Source of the DNA: Litsea cubeba
Taxonomy: Eukaryota > Streptophyta > Magnoliopsida > Laurales > Lauraceae
Direction: 5' to 3'
NCBI GenBank assembly: GCA_012931725.1
Contig: CM022955.1
Span: forward strand, 18,332,649-18,396,648
DNA: 64,000 nt
Program-made: the position numbers and the translations under genes
In this document: positions 48,642 to 60,622 of the stretch, piece by piece
Layout: every line of letters starts with the position of its first letter
How positions within the stretch are numbered: position 1 is the stretch's first letter
Notes under the pieces: model-generated
The model's input: the letters and a program-made list of their open reading frames with translations, nothing else
Told to the model about the DNA's origin: nothing
Databases searched by the model: none

Positions 48642-50987
48642 AAGGACAGGGTTCGCATCCTGTCCTTGCCCAGCTGCAAAGAAGACAGGCTCGGGTGCTG
48701 CGCCCGAGGGAGCACATCCTTCATCGTCAAAGCCCAGCCAGAGCTGACCGAAGCTCAAATTGCTCGTCGCATACGCCGCCGCGCGTCGTATAGACAAAAG
48801 AGACTAGAGAAGCAAAGGACCCAGCCTCCTACACTTCAAGTCTCTCCCAAATGGGTTGAAAAAGAAAGACCCGACCAAGTTGCTGCCGTCCATATGGTTG
48901 GAAAAACCAGAAGGCGCCAAAAGTCAGCAATAAAAATCCATGTCCGACGTCCAATGACCCGCAGCGTCTCCAGGACAAGAAGACATTCAGAAGAATCCCC
49001 TACTCCTTCAAGCAAAGGACAACAGAGTGATCCTTCCTCAAGCTCTTCTTCAAAAAGAATGAGCCCCAGCTCAGTCACCAAGACAGTTTCTTCGTTCGAA
49101 TCACGAAGGATGAACGTCTTGGCTACAAATTCTGAGCCACCACCCCGCAATCCACCTTAAGATGATGCGATCACCCGCATCCAGCAGTTGGAACAAGGCC
49201 AGCAGAGGATTGAAACTCTGATGGAAAACCTTCTCCTCGCCTTCCAAAATCAGGCGAACAATGAACCTCCTCCGAATCATCAAGACGATGAGGTAAATGG
49301 AGAAGAAAATGAGTCACGCGCCCTTACCAAAAAGGACGTAGACAGTATCCTCGCCAAAGCAAAAGAAGAGGATATACTCAAGGAGCATGGGATCAAGCCA
49401 CCATATCCCTTATGGATAGACTCGGTCCCGTTCCCCACCAAATTCAAGCATCCTACTCTCCAAACATATACAGGGAAAGGGTCAGCCAGACAGCACGTCA
49501 TCCACTTCAAGATCCTGACGGGAGCTATCGCGGATCAAGATGCACTCAAGATTCGCCTCTTTGCAAGTACCCTAAAAGGTACGGCCTTCGATTGGTACTC
49601 CACTCTGCCGGAGGACTCTATCTAAAATTAGGCCATGCTAGAGACACGTTTCCTGACTCACTTCAAAGGTGAGGATCATCCCGCTACTATGGCTCAGCTG
49701 TGCAGCCTAAAACAGGGGGAGAATGAGTCAACATATGACTTCATTCACAAGTGGAAAGCAATGGCGTACAAATGTTCTGATGTACTGCCACAAGCGTCGC
49801 TAGTCGACATCTGCCGAAACAACATGAGAGCCGAAATCTGCTCCATGATCATCGGCAACAAATCAAAAAACCTGGGAGAACTCCTAGAAGCTTCCATGGA
49901 AGCTAAAATGGTGATTAAAGACCTCAACAGTCAGAAATCATCAAAAAAAGAGCCAACCGCCATTGCAACCTCTAAACCAAAGAAAAAAGAGATCCTGAAT
50001 GTGCAGACCAAGTCAGCTCCTCAGCCACCAAAGAAAGCTGAAAACAAAGCTGCGGGTAAGAGACCTGAACTCTCAGATGCCTTCAAAGAACGAGTAGAGA
50101 AGAAATACCCGTTTGATGAAGATGTTGATGAAATCTTTGGGGCTCTTGTGGCAAACGGCAAGCTCACCTTGCCTGAACCAAAAAGACTAGGTGATGTTGG
50201 CAAAACCAACGATCCTCGGTACTGTCCATACCACCAGATGATCTCGCATCCTTTCAATCAATGCTTTGTTGTGAGGGAGAAAATAAATGAGATGTGGAAA
50301 AACGGAGTCATCACCTTTGACAAAAACTATGGGTCTGCCTCCGTCAACATGGTGACATGTGGACAAACATCAAAATCACCGAAGAAGAAGATCACTACTT
50401 CCTTCAAGGTGATAAACTCAATCCAAGCGTCCGAGGAACTGGTTCCTTACCCGACACCAGACGGACAACCGATATGTGTACATCCCGATCTCCTGGAAGA
50501 TGAAAATTGGGAGGTCGTGAAAACAAAGCCTACAGCTCAACAGCGAAGGCAGGCTAGGAAACATCTCCTCAAGCTCAAACGGCAAGAGAAGACCCAGCCA
50601 AAACTAGAGGTCAAAGAAAAGGCAGAGGCTTCCTCTACCGCTTCACTGGAGGTAACAAAAACATCCCTTCCAGAGACTTCAAAGGGGGTAAGGAAATTCA
50701 CTCTCAGTGATTTCATGCCACCTCAATTCAAAGAAGCCATGCAGGAGGCATCATACTCTTGCAATTCGGTAGTTGGATTCTCCATTGATGGATACGAATC
50801 CAGCGACACCGATGATGGATTCGAATCCAACTACACAGATGAGTGGGAGGAGTCCCTTGAAACAGGAGAATATCTCTCCGATGAAGAATGGGTTCCTGAG
50901 TCTCATCTTATGCCAGTAATCTGGTATAACCCCCTACAGCCACAAGGATCCTGGTCTGATGATGAAGAAGACCGAGAGGCTGTATAA
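48642..50987 (+). pseudogene. E2 gag, main part
   Basis: An Arg-rich stretch (about 48745-48960) precedes the gag core at 49188-49920: YPLWIDSVPFPTKFKHP, LFASTLKGTAFDWYSTLP, HFKGEDHPATMAQL, then ESTYDFIHKWKAMAY. Later RYCPYHQMISHPFNQC forms a Cys/His motif typical of Tat/Ogre gag. A Lys-rich then acidic tail follows. In-frame TAA stops at 49158, 49623 and 50985. Gag would form the particle shell and bind element RNA. Confidence 0.85.
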
Positions 50988-51926
50988 GAAAATGCTGCTG
51001 ACCCAGCACCCCTCATTGCTCCAGTGGAAATCAACCATGTTGAGCCACAAAGAGTTGATGAAGAAGAAGATTTGGCTCCCATGCCTGATCTTGAAGAATA
51101 TGCAAGGATCTTGCAGCGTCTCGCTCTAGAACAAGAGCAAGACACCGTCAACGAGCCTCCTCGCAATCCAGAGCCTGAAGTCCCTGAAGACCATTAGGTA
51201 CATCCTCCCTTAACTCCTAAAAATGGAGAAAATTGCTGGATAGACGATCCTCTTACATCCAAGGATAAGTCTGACTCCGATCAGACAACGTCTCCCGTCA
51301 GAGCTTCCTGTAATGTGATAATTCGGGATTATAGCTCTTCCGAAGCATCATCTGATGAAAGCACTTACACTCCGGCGACGCCTAGCAATGTATCTTCTGG
51401 AGCCACCTCGTCTCACGTGACTTTCACTGAGATGACACCCTCTCAGGTTTCTTCTCCTGAGACTGTGACTTCAAAGTTCACACCCTTCCTGACTGAAGAA
51501 TTCCCAGCTATTGATGCTTGGGACGATGAATTAGTCAACGAAGAAGAAAGGTTGCTGGATGCTGTTCAGGACTTGTTCCCGGAAAATGCTCCGTGCAACA
51601 CAATCACTGAGGATGGCAACTCCGCTGCTGATACATCCTCAGCAAATGAAAAACGACAGCCTCTTGATCCTGAAGAAAATCTTCCAAACGAAGACCATTC
51701 TCAAGAAGCTCTCGAAGTTGGTAGAGGCACCCGCTCTGGCCGGGACTACCACAAAAATTACAACCAATCTTCCTTTACATATGTAAATCCTTCGGGAAAA
51801 GATGTTGTAAGCGCCCCTAGTGGCAACAATGATGAACATGCAGGCCCTAAGGAGGCTTTCAAGTATGACTTGATTGAATACTTCAAGCACATACATGCAC
51901 GTCTGCACATCCTGGATTTATTATGA
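50988..51926 (+). pseudogene. E2 acidic linker between gag and protease
   Basis: Same frame as gag. Rich in Glu, Asp, Ser and Pro with no known domain; one TAG at 51196 and a TGA at 51924. A short basic/aromatic stretch (GRGTRSGRDYHKNYN) lies near 51720-51765, a possible nucleic-acid contact or cleavage region. Assigned as a linker only by position and frame. Confidence 0.6.
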
Positions 51927-53090
51927 ATGTCTCCGCACACTCATGATAATCTCATCTCAGAATTACAAAAGCTGAATAAGGATGTCGACAAACATGCCCC
52001 GCATGTCCTCCAAATTGAAATGGATTACCAGGTCAAAAACTCAGAAGCCTCCTCAAAGGGAGAAAAGAAGAAAACTGAGGGATCATGCATTGAATGCCTC
52101 TCGGTTAAAAAAGCAGCCAGTGCAACCATCGCCTTCACAAAGGATGACCTCCTACTTGGCGAAACCAGGCACAACCGACCCCTGTACTTCACAGGGTATA
52201 TCAAGGAAATGCCTATGCACAGAGTTCAGATCGACCCAGGTTCTGCACTCAACCTCATCTCCACATCGGCTCTCGAAGAGTTGGGCATCCCACCCAACAA
52301 GCTGAGCCACACATCTGTATCTATCTTTGGATACGATGGGAGTACTCAAAGGCCTATCGGCAAAATCAGGTTCAAGTTGCAGATCGGTGATCTTATTTCT
52401 GAGGTCACTGTGTATGCAATAAAAACACCTTCATGCTACAACATCCTTCTCGGACGCCCTTGGATCCACGAGAATGGTGTTGTCCCTTCAACTCTACATC
52501 AATGCATCAAGTTTGTTGGCGACGACGGCATGATACATCGAGTCTTTGCGGACAAAAAGCCCTTCAAAGGTAAAGAAGTCCACTTCGCAGACTCACAGAT
52601 GTATGAAGGTGAAAAAGAAGAAGAGGAGAAGCACATAGCACCCTTTGCCGAAAATCCCCAGAAAGATAAAGGCAAGGCTCCTCAACAATCGCCGGAAGAA
52701 AACAAATCATCCGGTAAATCCGAAGAGAGCATTCAAACTCCCTTCATCATCTCCCTCAAACCTTCAAAGCCTTTGGTCATCACAACTAAAGTGAAGAGGG
52801 CAAAGCAAAAGCCTGGGGGCGAATTTGTTGTCTCTTTCGTGTCTATCATGCAAGACACGGATTCGGATTCAGAGCCAGAAGACGACACATTGTCAACCCA
52901 AGCTGACACTAAGCAAGTTCAGCCTGCTCTCACTCCAATGGAGACAACTTCTGATATAGAAGATCCTACGTCAGCTTCCTTCGTTGTTCCAGCAACTTCA
53001 GCAAAGGAAAAGCCTATCTTCTTCCATAGATCGGATGCTTCTTCATCAAACTCTATGCTTGAACCTTTCCAAAATAAAGGTATGCCTTAA
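51927..53090 (+). pseudogene. E2 aspartic protease
   Basis: The domain spans about residues 75-215 of this 387-residue frame. The active-site region is QIDPGSALNLIS (DPG where D-S/T-G is commonest); ILLGRPWIHENG is the second conserved box. A Lys/Glu-rich tail follows. It would cut the gag-pol polyprotein. It is flanked by in-frame stops (TGA 51924, TAA 53088). Confidence 0.85.
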
Positions 53091-53108
53091 CTATCCTTAT
53101 ATAGTTCT

Positions 53109-53342
53109 ATGGCACAAGCTATTATGAAGAAAATGGGCTATGATGCTCAAAACCCAGTCGGTTTGGGAGAAGGACGCGGTATTCTCACGCCATTGGGGCC
53201 CGTCTTGACCAAAAGCCAGCTGGAAGATTGGAGACTCTACGGCTATGTAGAAAAGTCTTCATACGGGTTAGGGTATGATCCCGACACTCCCCTGAGACAG
53301 TTAACACAAAGGCTTAAAAGTCAATATACTGACCAAGCCTGA
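53109..53342 (+). pseudogene. E2 G-patch domain
   Basis: AIMKKMGYDAQNPVGLGEGR matches the Gly-rich G-patch pattern (hydrophobic, MGY, then GLG and G), a short RNA-binding motif. It follows the protease in the same frame, separated by one TAA. In betaretroviruses a G-patch also follows the protease; the plant example is called by position and motif. It ends at a TGA at 53340. Confidence 0.75.
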
Positions 53343-53604
53343 ACATCTCAAGTCCATGAAGACATCGATCTCCCTGGATATCTCTTTGGTGAGTCACCTG
53401 ACAAAGATCCAGGAAGCTCATCCAATTGGCACGATTTCTCCGAAAATGAAGAAGAGTTGTCCGATGGCACAGACGTGTGGTCTTCTGACCCAGAAGAACC
53501 CTCATCTCCAAAAGAAGTAGCCTACTTCGACCCGGTTTCAACAGGCGATTGGGATCATCTCATAGCAAGCCTTGGGAAAATTACCAATCAAGAAGACCCG
53601 TGGA
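53343..53604 (+). pseudogene. E2 acidic coding stretch cut by element H
   Basis: The frame stays open after the TGA at 53340: HEDIDLPGYLFGES, then DWDHLIASLGKITN, ending at the H insertion after EDPWM. It should join the reverse transcriptase domain of E2 beyond the window. The last five bases, GTGGA, are the expected target duplication. Confidence 0.65.
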
Positions 53605-56207
53605 TGATGGACCGCGCTCCAAATGCTCGGTTCCTACCGAGGTCGGCGGACGTGGGAGTCCGTTTGGTTCCGACCCTTTCGTAACCAGGGGGCAGGGGCG
53701 TGCATCAACATTTCTTTTTTTGTGTGGGTGTGCCAGATTTTCTATTTTTACTTGGAATTGCAAGTGGTGATCCGGAGATCAACCTTCGCAAGTAAAAAGG
53801 AAATTAACTTCTTTCAAGTTTTCCATTGCACATATATTTAAGAAAAGAGACATTTTTCTTGGTTTGCCGTGAAAGGCGATTTTTTTGGCATTTATAGCCG
53901 ATTTTGGCGTTTATAGCCGATTTTTGGCGTTTATAGCCGATTTTGGCGTTTATAGCCGATTTACAATCCTTATCAATAATGAAAGACAAGAATTGTGATT
54001 TTTGTCTCTTTTGAAAAAATACAAACTACAATGAAAAGCAAGAAAAGGAGGATCTAACTTCTCAGGAGATTGTGGGGACTCGTTTAGATTGACGGTCGCA
54101 AGCCATATGTGGGCTTCGCCATCATCCATGCAGATGAGAACAGAGGATGCTATTGATTCGCTTGGCTTGGCTATAACCTCAGGTTTTTAGAGGACAAAGA
54201 CCAAAAGAAGGTCCTATGTCCAATAAAAAGCCGAGTAGACGGGCTGAAAAGCCATATCTAAGCCATTGGAGGCAGGAGGAGAAGGCAAGGACCTTAGGGG
54301 GGGTACCCCCCAAGGGACTTTTGTCACCTTGTTGCGGTGGCCGGTGTAGAACTTCCGCAGAGTTTTCTCTATTGTTCCTTTCTCTGGATTTCTGTGCTTC
54401 TGCCTGTGATTTTCGTTGTCTGTCTGTGTCTCTTCTTCTTGGAGAGCTCTCCTATTTATAGGCTTTTAGGTAGCCATTTAGGAGGGTTTATGAGCCTTGA
54501 TTGTCATAAAGCTGCATAATGGGAGGAGTTACAAAATTGAATTGTTTATTTTGTAACTCCTTTTTCTTGGCTTCTGATTGGCCGGAGGAGATTGAGGGCA
54601 TTTAATCGCCTTTAATCGCCATGATGGGAGGAGTTTCATGGGTTAAATGCCATGAATCTCTTGACTTGTAACTCCCGAATGCTTGCTTCTGATTGGGCCG
54701 TCCAAAGAAATGGATTAATGACTGTAATAAAGCTAGTCAATTAATCGCATTAAGTGGTCGCCGAGCGGCTGAAGAGTCGCGGGCCGTGCCACGTCTTTTG
54801 GGATTCTTCTGTCGATGATCATCGATGGATCTTCATGTAGATCGACATCAGATGACCATGTAATTTCAGGTGTTTGTTGCCAACAGCGGGTCGGTGCCAT
54901 CTGTCCTGTCGATTTCTCGATCGGTCGGGTAGAAAGCACACTTTTTTTGGTTGACCGGGTGGCGATCAATATTGTTTTCGATACTCTTGATGATTGACCC
55001 GTGTTTTGGACGGATGTCAGAGGACTTGGTGTCCCAAAAGCATGAATTTTGGAAAGTACCAGAGGCTGGGCTGTTCGAATCACGAAAAAACGGTGAAAAC
55101 CGGGGTTTCCGGGGCCTTCCCGGCGACCCCGGGTTCCAAGGTCGCCGGCGACCCTGGCCCAGGGTCGCAGGGGCCTGCGACCCTGGGGGGTTTTCCCCCT
55201 TTTGTGTCCCGTTTTGTGTCCGTTTTTGCTGTTTTTCGATTCTTTTTTCTCCTGTACTTTTCCTTGACATTTTGACCATTTATTGGCCTAATTTCTTTGT
55301 AGGAAACCTGATGAGAATCCTTGCATTTTATTTTGCAAAGTTTCTAATTTCCTGAGAAAACCGAAGACTTTGTCGCGCAGAGCTGCCGATTTTCCGTCAA
55401 AAGCTGAAACTGGGTCAAACGATGTCGGAATGACCTGAAATTTGGTGTGAAGCCTCCTGAGCAATAAATAAGACCAACCATAGGCTTTTGTTTGAGTTTT
55501 GAAGCCGTTTGGGGTCCTATCACCAGTAGACTTACTTTTTGTCGCGATGGAGATGTCGCGGTTTGATGTGCTGTCAACCGATGTCCGATTGACTTGAAAT
55601 TTGACAGGGAACCTATTGGAGTCATTTTAAGATGATCCATAGGCTCTGTCTTGGAAACCATGGTCCTGGAGAGCTTTGCCGCCGAGAGGCCTGATTTGTC
55701 TTCCGAGCGTCAAACTATGGTCAAATGTTGTGGAAATGACCTGAAATTTGAAGTGTAGCCCTTTATAAGCATTTTGAAGCCGTCCATGTGCTCTATCTAA
55801 TGAGTAATAGCCTCGGTGGTTCTCGCCGCCGAGAGGCTTGATTTAGCTGTTCGAGGGTTGATGTAGGGTCAAACGTTGTCGGTTTGACTCGGAACTTGAC
55901 GTGGAGCCTTTTGGAAGTATTTTGAGACCATCCATCGGCCCTGATCGAAGATTTGGTGTCTCCGATGCTTTTGCCGCCGAGAGCTCCTTTTCGGCTGTCT
56001 GAGAAGCGAAGTTAGGCCAAATGATTTTGAAATGGCCCAAAACTTCTTGTGTACTCCTCTTTTGGCTGTCTTGAAGAATCTTGCAGTTTTTGTTTGATTC
56101 TGACAAGATTTGATTTTTGGAAGCAGCATTGCCTATTTATGGCAGGTTGCGACTTCATGTAACTCTTTGGATCTTGAAGAGGCAAAGTGACATTTTTGGT
56201 GTCAACA
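53605..56207 (-). repeat. 3' LTR of element H (2603 bp)
   Basis: On the minus strand it begins TGTTGACACC at 56207 and ends CCATCA at 53605. It is collinear with the other two complete copies. It has four copies of the repeat ATAGCCGATTTT(T)GGCGTTT (53877-53967) and the expanded GC-rich hairpin (55158-55187). Confidence 0.9.
54453..54460 (-). promoter_or_regulatory. TATA box of the H LTR
   Basis: Minus-strand TATAAATA, equivalent to 42811-42818 and 47783-47790. Confidence 0.65.
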
Positions 56208-56222
56208 AATGCCCCCTCGAGG
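56208..56222 (-). promoter_or_regulatory. polypurine tract of element H
   Basis: Minus strand CCTCGAGGGGGCATT directly before the LTR TG. Its presence shows that the LTR at 53605-56207 is the 3' LTR of an element lying to the right. Confidence 0.8.
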
Positions 56223-57233
56223 TATAGCGACGAGTTGCTTAACTTTTGTAGTCGATGTGCCTCGAAGAGATTTTCGAAGGAGAGCCTGTGACTTGACCAA
56301 GAGTCTTTGAGCAGTCTTTCTTTTTGGTATTTGTAGCCTTTTGAGCTTCCAGGGGAATTTTATGGTAGTGAAAGGGATCACGTACCATCTCGAGGCAAAG
56401 TTTTGAAGATGACATCAGGGATGTGGATTTGGGTTTTGAACTTGTGACCTAACAGGCTATATGTGGCAGGTTAGGGGGTCGGGTTTGGTTTTGATCGTGT
56501 GACCCAACAAGCTGTATGTGGAATGTTGGGGGATCAATTTTGGTTTTGATCTTGTGACCTAACAGGCTGTATGTGGCAAGTTAGGGGACCAGGTTTTGGT
56601 TTTTGGTTTTGGTCTTGTGACCTAACAGGCTGTATGTGGCAAGTTAGGGGACCAGGATTTGGTTTGATTTTTGTGGAATGTCAATTTCAAGATTTTGGCT
56701 CAATTTGGTAGATGAGGCTGGATGGTTTGATTTTTGGAAGCTCATGGGGCTTGGAATTTTCTTTTGTATGGTCCAATCAACTCAAAAGAGGCATGGAACC
56801 ATTTTTGTATGCTCTTGGTAAGAGGGATTTCTCTTTGACTAAAAGCCCAAATTTTTTTTTTTTTTTTTTTGTGCCTAGGTGGTCAAACCTGGCTCATATG
56901 GGCTAACCCATGGGACCTTAAGCTTTTAAAATGGCTTAGATCTCATATGGTGTCATTTTTGTAAAGAATATCCAAAAATATCTCATTTGGATAGAGAATA
57001 TCTAAGAATATCTTTACTTGGAGAGAATCTCTCATGATCCCTTTATTTTGGGATAGGATATCTCAAGATATCTTTCTTTTGGGAAAGAATCCGTCATCGA
57101 TTTCTTTTTGGGAGAAAATCCTTCAAGATATCTTTCTTTTGGGAAAGAATCTTTCTAATCTCTTTCTTTTGGTAAGGTTACTAATTAGTAACACTTACCT
57201 CTTTCTTCTTTCCTTCTTTGGTTTGCTCTCCTC
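56223..57233 (+). repeat. upstream region of the antisense gene, with two repeat arrays
   Basis: 56430-56665 holds about four copies of the 57-bp unit with GTGACCTAACAGGCTGTATG; 56965-57180 holds about eight copies of a 30-bp unit with AATATCT words and TTTCTTTTGGGA. Both arrays are shared with H-prime but differ in copy number. One AAAATATCT, the plant evening-element sequence, is at 56975-56983. Confidence 0.75.
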
Positions 57234-57240
57234 TATAAAA
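57234..57240 (+). promoter_or_regulatory. TATA box of antisense gene, copy 2
   Basis: TATAAAA in CTCTATAAAAGCAAGG, 123 bp before the first ATG. Conserved with 29385-29392. Confidence 0.65.
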
Positions 57241-57372
57241 GCAAGGAGAAGGTTGGATCTCTTGCTCTTATTACTTTCTTTTGCAATAATCTCAAGAGGG
57301 CTTCAAGACCAAGAGCTCTTCTTCTTCAAGATCTTCAAAACTTTTCTTCTTCTTCTCCATCAATGGCATCAA

Positions 57373-58111
57373 GTAAGTTCTCTTTTTTCAAGAAAACCCC
57401 ATTGTAGGAAAAAAGTTCTTTCTTTTTTTTGTTTCTTTCTTTTCTTTTCTTCTTTTTTTTTTCTTTCACGTGATTGCTTCTTTTTTTTTCACACGTTTTC
57501 TTTTTTTTGCTTTCTTTTCTTTTTCTTTTTTTTTTGTTTTGTTTTGTTTTTGTTTTTTTTTTTTTTTTTGTGGGCCGTACGGGGCCGTACGGCCACGGCC
57601 TGTGGGCCATCTCCCCTTTTTTTTTCTTCTTTTTTTTTTTTTGTTTTCTTTCCCTCCTTTTTTTTTGAGAAAGTTTCTTTTCTTTTTTTTTTTGTTTTCT
57701 TTCCCTTTTTTTTTTGAGAAAGTTTCTTTTCTTTTTTTTTTTTTTGCTCATCATGATAATGCCCCTCTTTTTTTTTTTTGGCAAACCTAGATGTTCATGC
57801 ATGCCTTTAATTTGTAAATTAAATTTGTAGCATGATGTGATAGCATACCTGAAAGTTTTCGCAAATTTGAGAATTTGGAGCTCGCAGTGATGTTGAGCCC
57901 TTCCTGATTTTGCGGAGACTTTGAGGTTTCAAAAGTTTGGAGTTTCGGAGCTCGCAGTGATGTTGAGCCCATCTTCAAGCTTTCTTATTTCTTTCGGGAT
58001 AGTTCCTTTTCTTCGGAATTGCCCCGTCATCATGTCAAAATTTCGCCAGATTTTTTTTAGCGAGATTCTGTCATTTTGATGTTTGATCTTTTTCTTTTCC
58101 ATCCTTTTCAG
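57373..58111 (+). other. intron 1 of the antisense gene
   Basis: GTAAGT donor and CTTTTCAG acceptor, 739 bp, with many T-runs in the first half. The corresponding intron in copy 1 is 29517-30284. A T-rich block with a GGCCGTACGG palindrome lies near 57572-57600; copy 1 has a single related GACCGTACGGCC near 29658. Confidence 0.65.
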
Positions 58112-60622
58112 GTGGTTCCTCCAGAGCGAACAAGGGTAAAGAGCCTGCTACAAGCGTACCTCGTCGATCTTCAAGTTCTTCTAATCCGGCCGTTCAGCAG
58201 GCTTTTGAGAAGGTCCAGTATGTTGAGAGAAATCTGAAAGAGTGCGACTCCCTCAACAGAGATGAGATGAGGCAGCGACTGATCGCTCTCAAGGGAGAGG
58301 AGTTCTATAAGATCATGGTAAGCAGTCGTCCATGGGTGATGGAAGATCAGAGCGTTTTGCCCAAGCCTACCTTCTTCTTTGGTGATGCAGTCCCTGATGA
58401 CATGACATACCAGAGGAGATGTTTTCAGTTTTCTTTCACAGCAGATGGTGAGAAGAAGACTGTTGCTACCCGGTCGACGTTTGATCGCACCGTCTCGATT
58501 CTGAGCCTTGCCCCCACGTGCCCTAAGAGGGAAGATCCTCCAAGTTGGGTGAGAAGGACAAATGTGATCAAGACCGGGGTTTTTGTTGGCGGTTCTCCTG
58601 GATATACGGAGAGGTCGCCTGTTGATATGGACCTGTTGATGCCATCCAGCGGCTACCAGGGCTCTGATTATCCGTCGGTCGATTTGAGACCGGTGGGCCT
58701 TGGTATTTTCAGCGGTGACGGCAGCAATTGGATCAAGCCTTTTCGACTTCGAGGCCGTTTCAATGCTGACTCCGAGTGGAAGTCGTGGACTGATCGCGTC
58801 CTGCTGATTGGTGGCACCGTTTTGAAGGAAGCCGGGATTTTTGATGCGGTCCGCGCCTTTAGGGAGACCGTGATCTTTTCCGACGAGGCCTTCATGGCTA
58901 TGCTGGAGTCATTCCTCCCACAAACCAATACCTTCGTTATGACGAATGGTGAGATTGGTTTTTCTTTGAAGGAGCTGAGCGCCATTACTGGATTGCCCAT
59001 CCTCGGCAAACTCTATGAGGAGTTTATGCCGATTGACAGCGTCCTCGAGGGGCAGTCTGAGGAGTTCAGGCTTCTATACTTTCAGCTCGTCGCCTTCTAT
59101 GGTTTTTTGAAGGAGAAGGGGGGTTTGAAAGTTAGATCCAGCAGTTGGAAGAGTTTTAGCTCTTCATTCCCCAACTTTTTTGATAGCAGGGAGTCTTCTG
59201 ATAGCGTGACTCAAGAAGCCGGAGCTCAGGATCCAAGTTCAAAGAAGATCTTGGCCATGCAAGAAGAGTTGAGAGATTTCTATGCAAGTACAAACGCCAT
59301 ATGTCCTGACATTGCACTGCGGAGAGATCTCGCTGTTTACCTCACTTATTGGCTTGGTGAGGCTGTTTTTGCTGGAGGAGATGGAACGCACATCAGGCCG
59401 CATTGTATTTTTTCCGGCTTGTCAGATGGCGTTTGGAGAGCAGCTTGCTTTGGTGCCAGCTCTTTACTCCTACCTGTGTACCGAACTGCAGGTTGCTGCT
59501 TTTTTGGTTCGGCTTGGGCTTCCCATGAATAGGGTATTTTCAGCCCATATCTTTTATTCGTGGTATGTATACCACTGTCCTGGCTTCCATCGGCTGGGTG
59601 CTGCACAGGATGATGATCCTCTGATGATTCGAACTGGCTAAGGGCAAAGCCGTGTCCGAATCACTTTTGTTTGCCCGCATGAGGATCCGACGGTTCAGGG
59701 ACGTCGAGATGGGGCAGTCTTCAGTGAAGCTTTCTCCGGAGTTTGCGGAAGAAGGCTTTTTGATTTTGGTGGCTCCGAGACTCTACCAGGGCGGGGTCGG
59801 GAAGGCATATTCCTTGACAAATGCAGAGAGAGAGTGGCTTTTCAGCATACGTGTCGGCACGATGGTGTACCGCAGACATCTTTTCGTTGACATCCAGCCG
59901 TATGTACCCTCTCGCTTTGCTTTGCAGCTGGGCTTTTCTCAAGGCGTTGTTGGAAGCGCCTTCAAGCATGGTGAAGCGCTTTGGAGGCTTACAGGACGGG
60001 AGAAATGCATGGGCTTTCTATAGTGCTGAAGACACTACAGCCATGATTTCTTATCCTGTGTTGCTGACTTCCCGGACTGCCGGCTTTGCGAAGTGGTTCG
60101 CGGAGAGCTTTTCGGCATATCGGGGGCTTTCCAAGAAGGAGCTTGATGTGAAGCTGGCATCTGGAAAGGGCCTTGGAAAGTCGGATGGCGTCCGGCGAGA
60201 GGAAGTTTGGGCCTTCCTTTCTGGAGAGAAGCACAAGATAGGCTTTCTCGGTGACCAGGGCGTCATTGGTTCTGAAGCTGTTCGAGAATACCTGATGAGG
60301 CTTTGGAGCAGCTAGAACAGGAGGAAGCCGAACTTGGCGCTTGGATGCAAGCGGCACAGAGGCAAGCTTCCGTGGAGTCTAACTGGCAAGAGTAGACCAT
60401 CCAGTGAGGAGTCAAGTGGGAAACCTGACTCTGACGGTGGGGCAGGTTCCCCTAAGAAGCGAGCCCGCCGGGGTAAGAGGGGGAGGAGTCATCATCGCAG
60501 CAAGGGGCAGCATGAGGACTCTCCTGACTTGGAAGTTCCTCTTACTATCGATGAGGATGTGCCAGTGGATGCTGACGAGCCTCCAGAGAAGAGAAGCCGA
60601 GAAGAAGAGACCGTTGGTGAAG

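Larger units (their letters stand above)
41099..53604 (+). mobile_element. Tat/Ogre-type Ty3/gypsy element E2, 5' part
   Basis: 5' LTR, candidate primer site, long leader, gag, aspartic protease, G-patch and a further acidic coding stretch, all on the plus strand. Reverse transcriptase and integrase are absent because element H is inserted at 53604; they should lie beyond the window. A solo LTR of the same family interrupts gag. With that solo LTR removed, one reading frame runs from 45358 to 53604 with only nonsense codons and no frameshift. The left target duplication should be CTGTT. Confidence 0.85.

Noticed and set aside
53604..53624. Primer-binding site TGGAGCGCGGTCCATC next to the H LTR
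   Set aside because: All four family LTRs share this stretch up to CCATCA and diverge only after it, so it is the LTR end and not a primer site.
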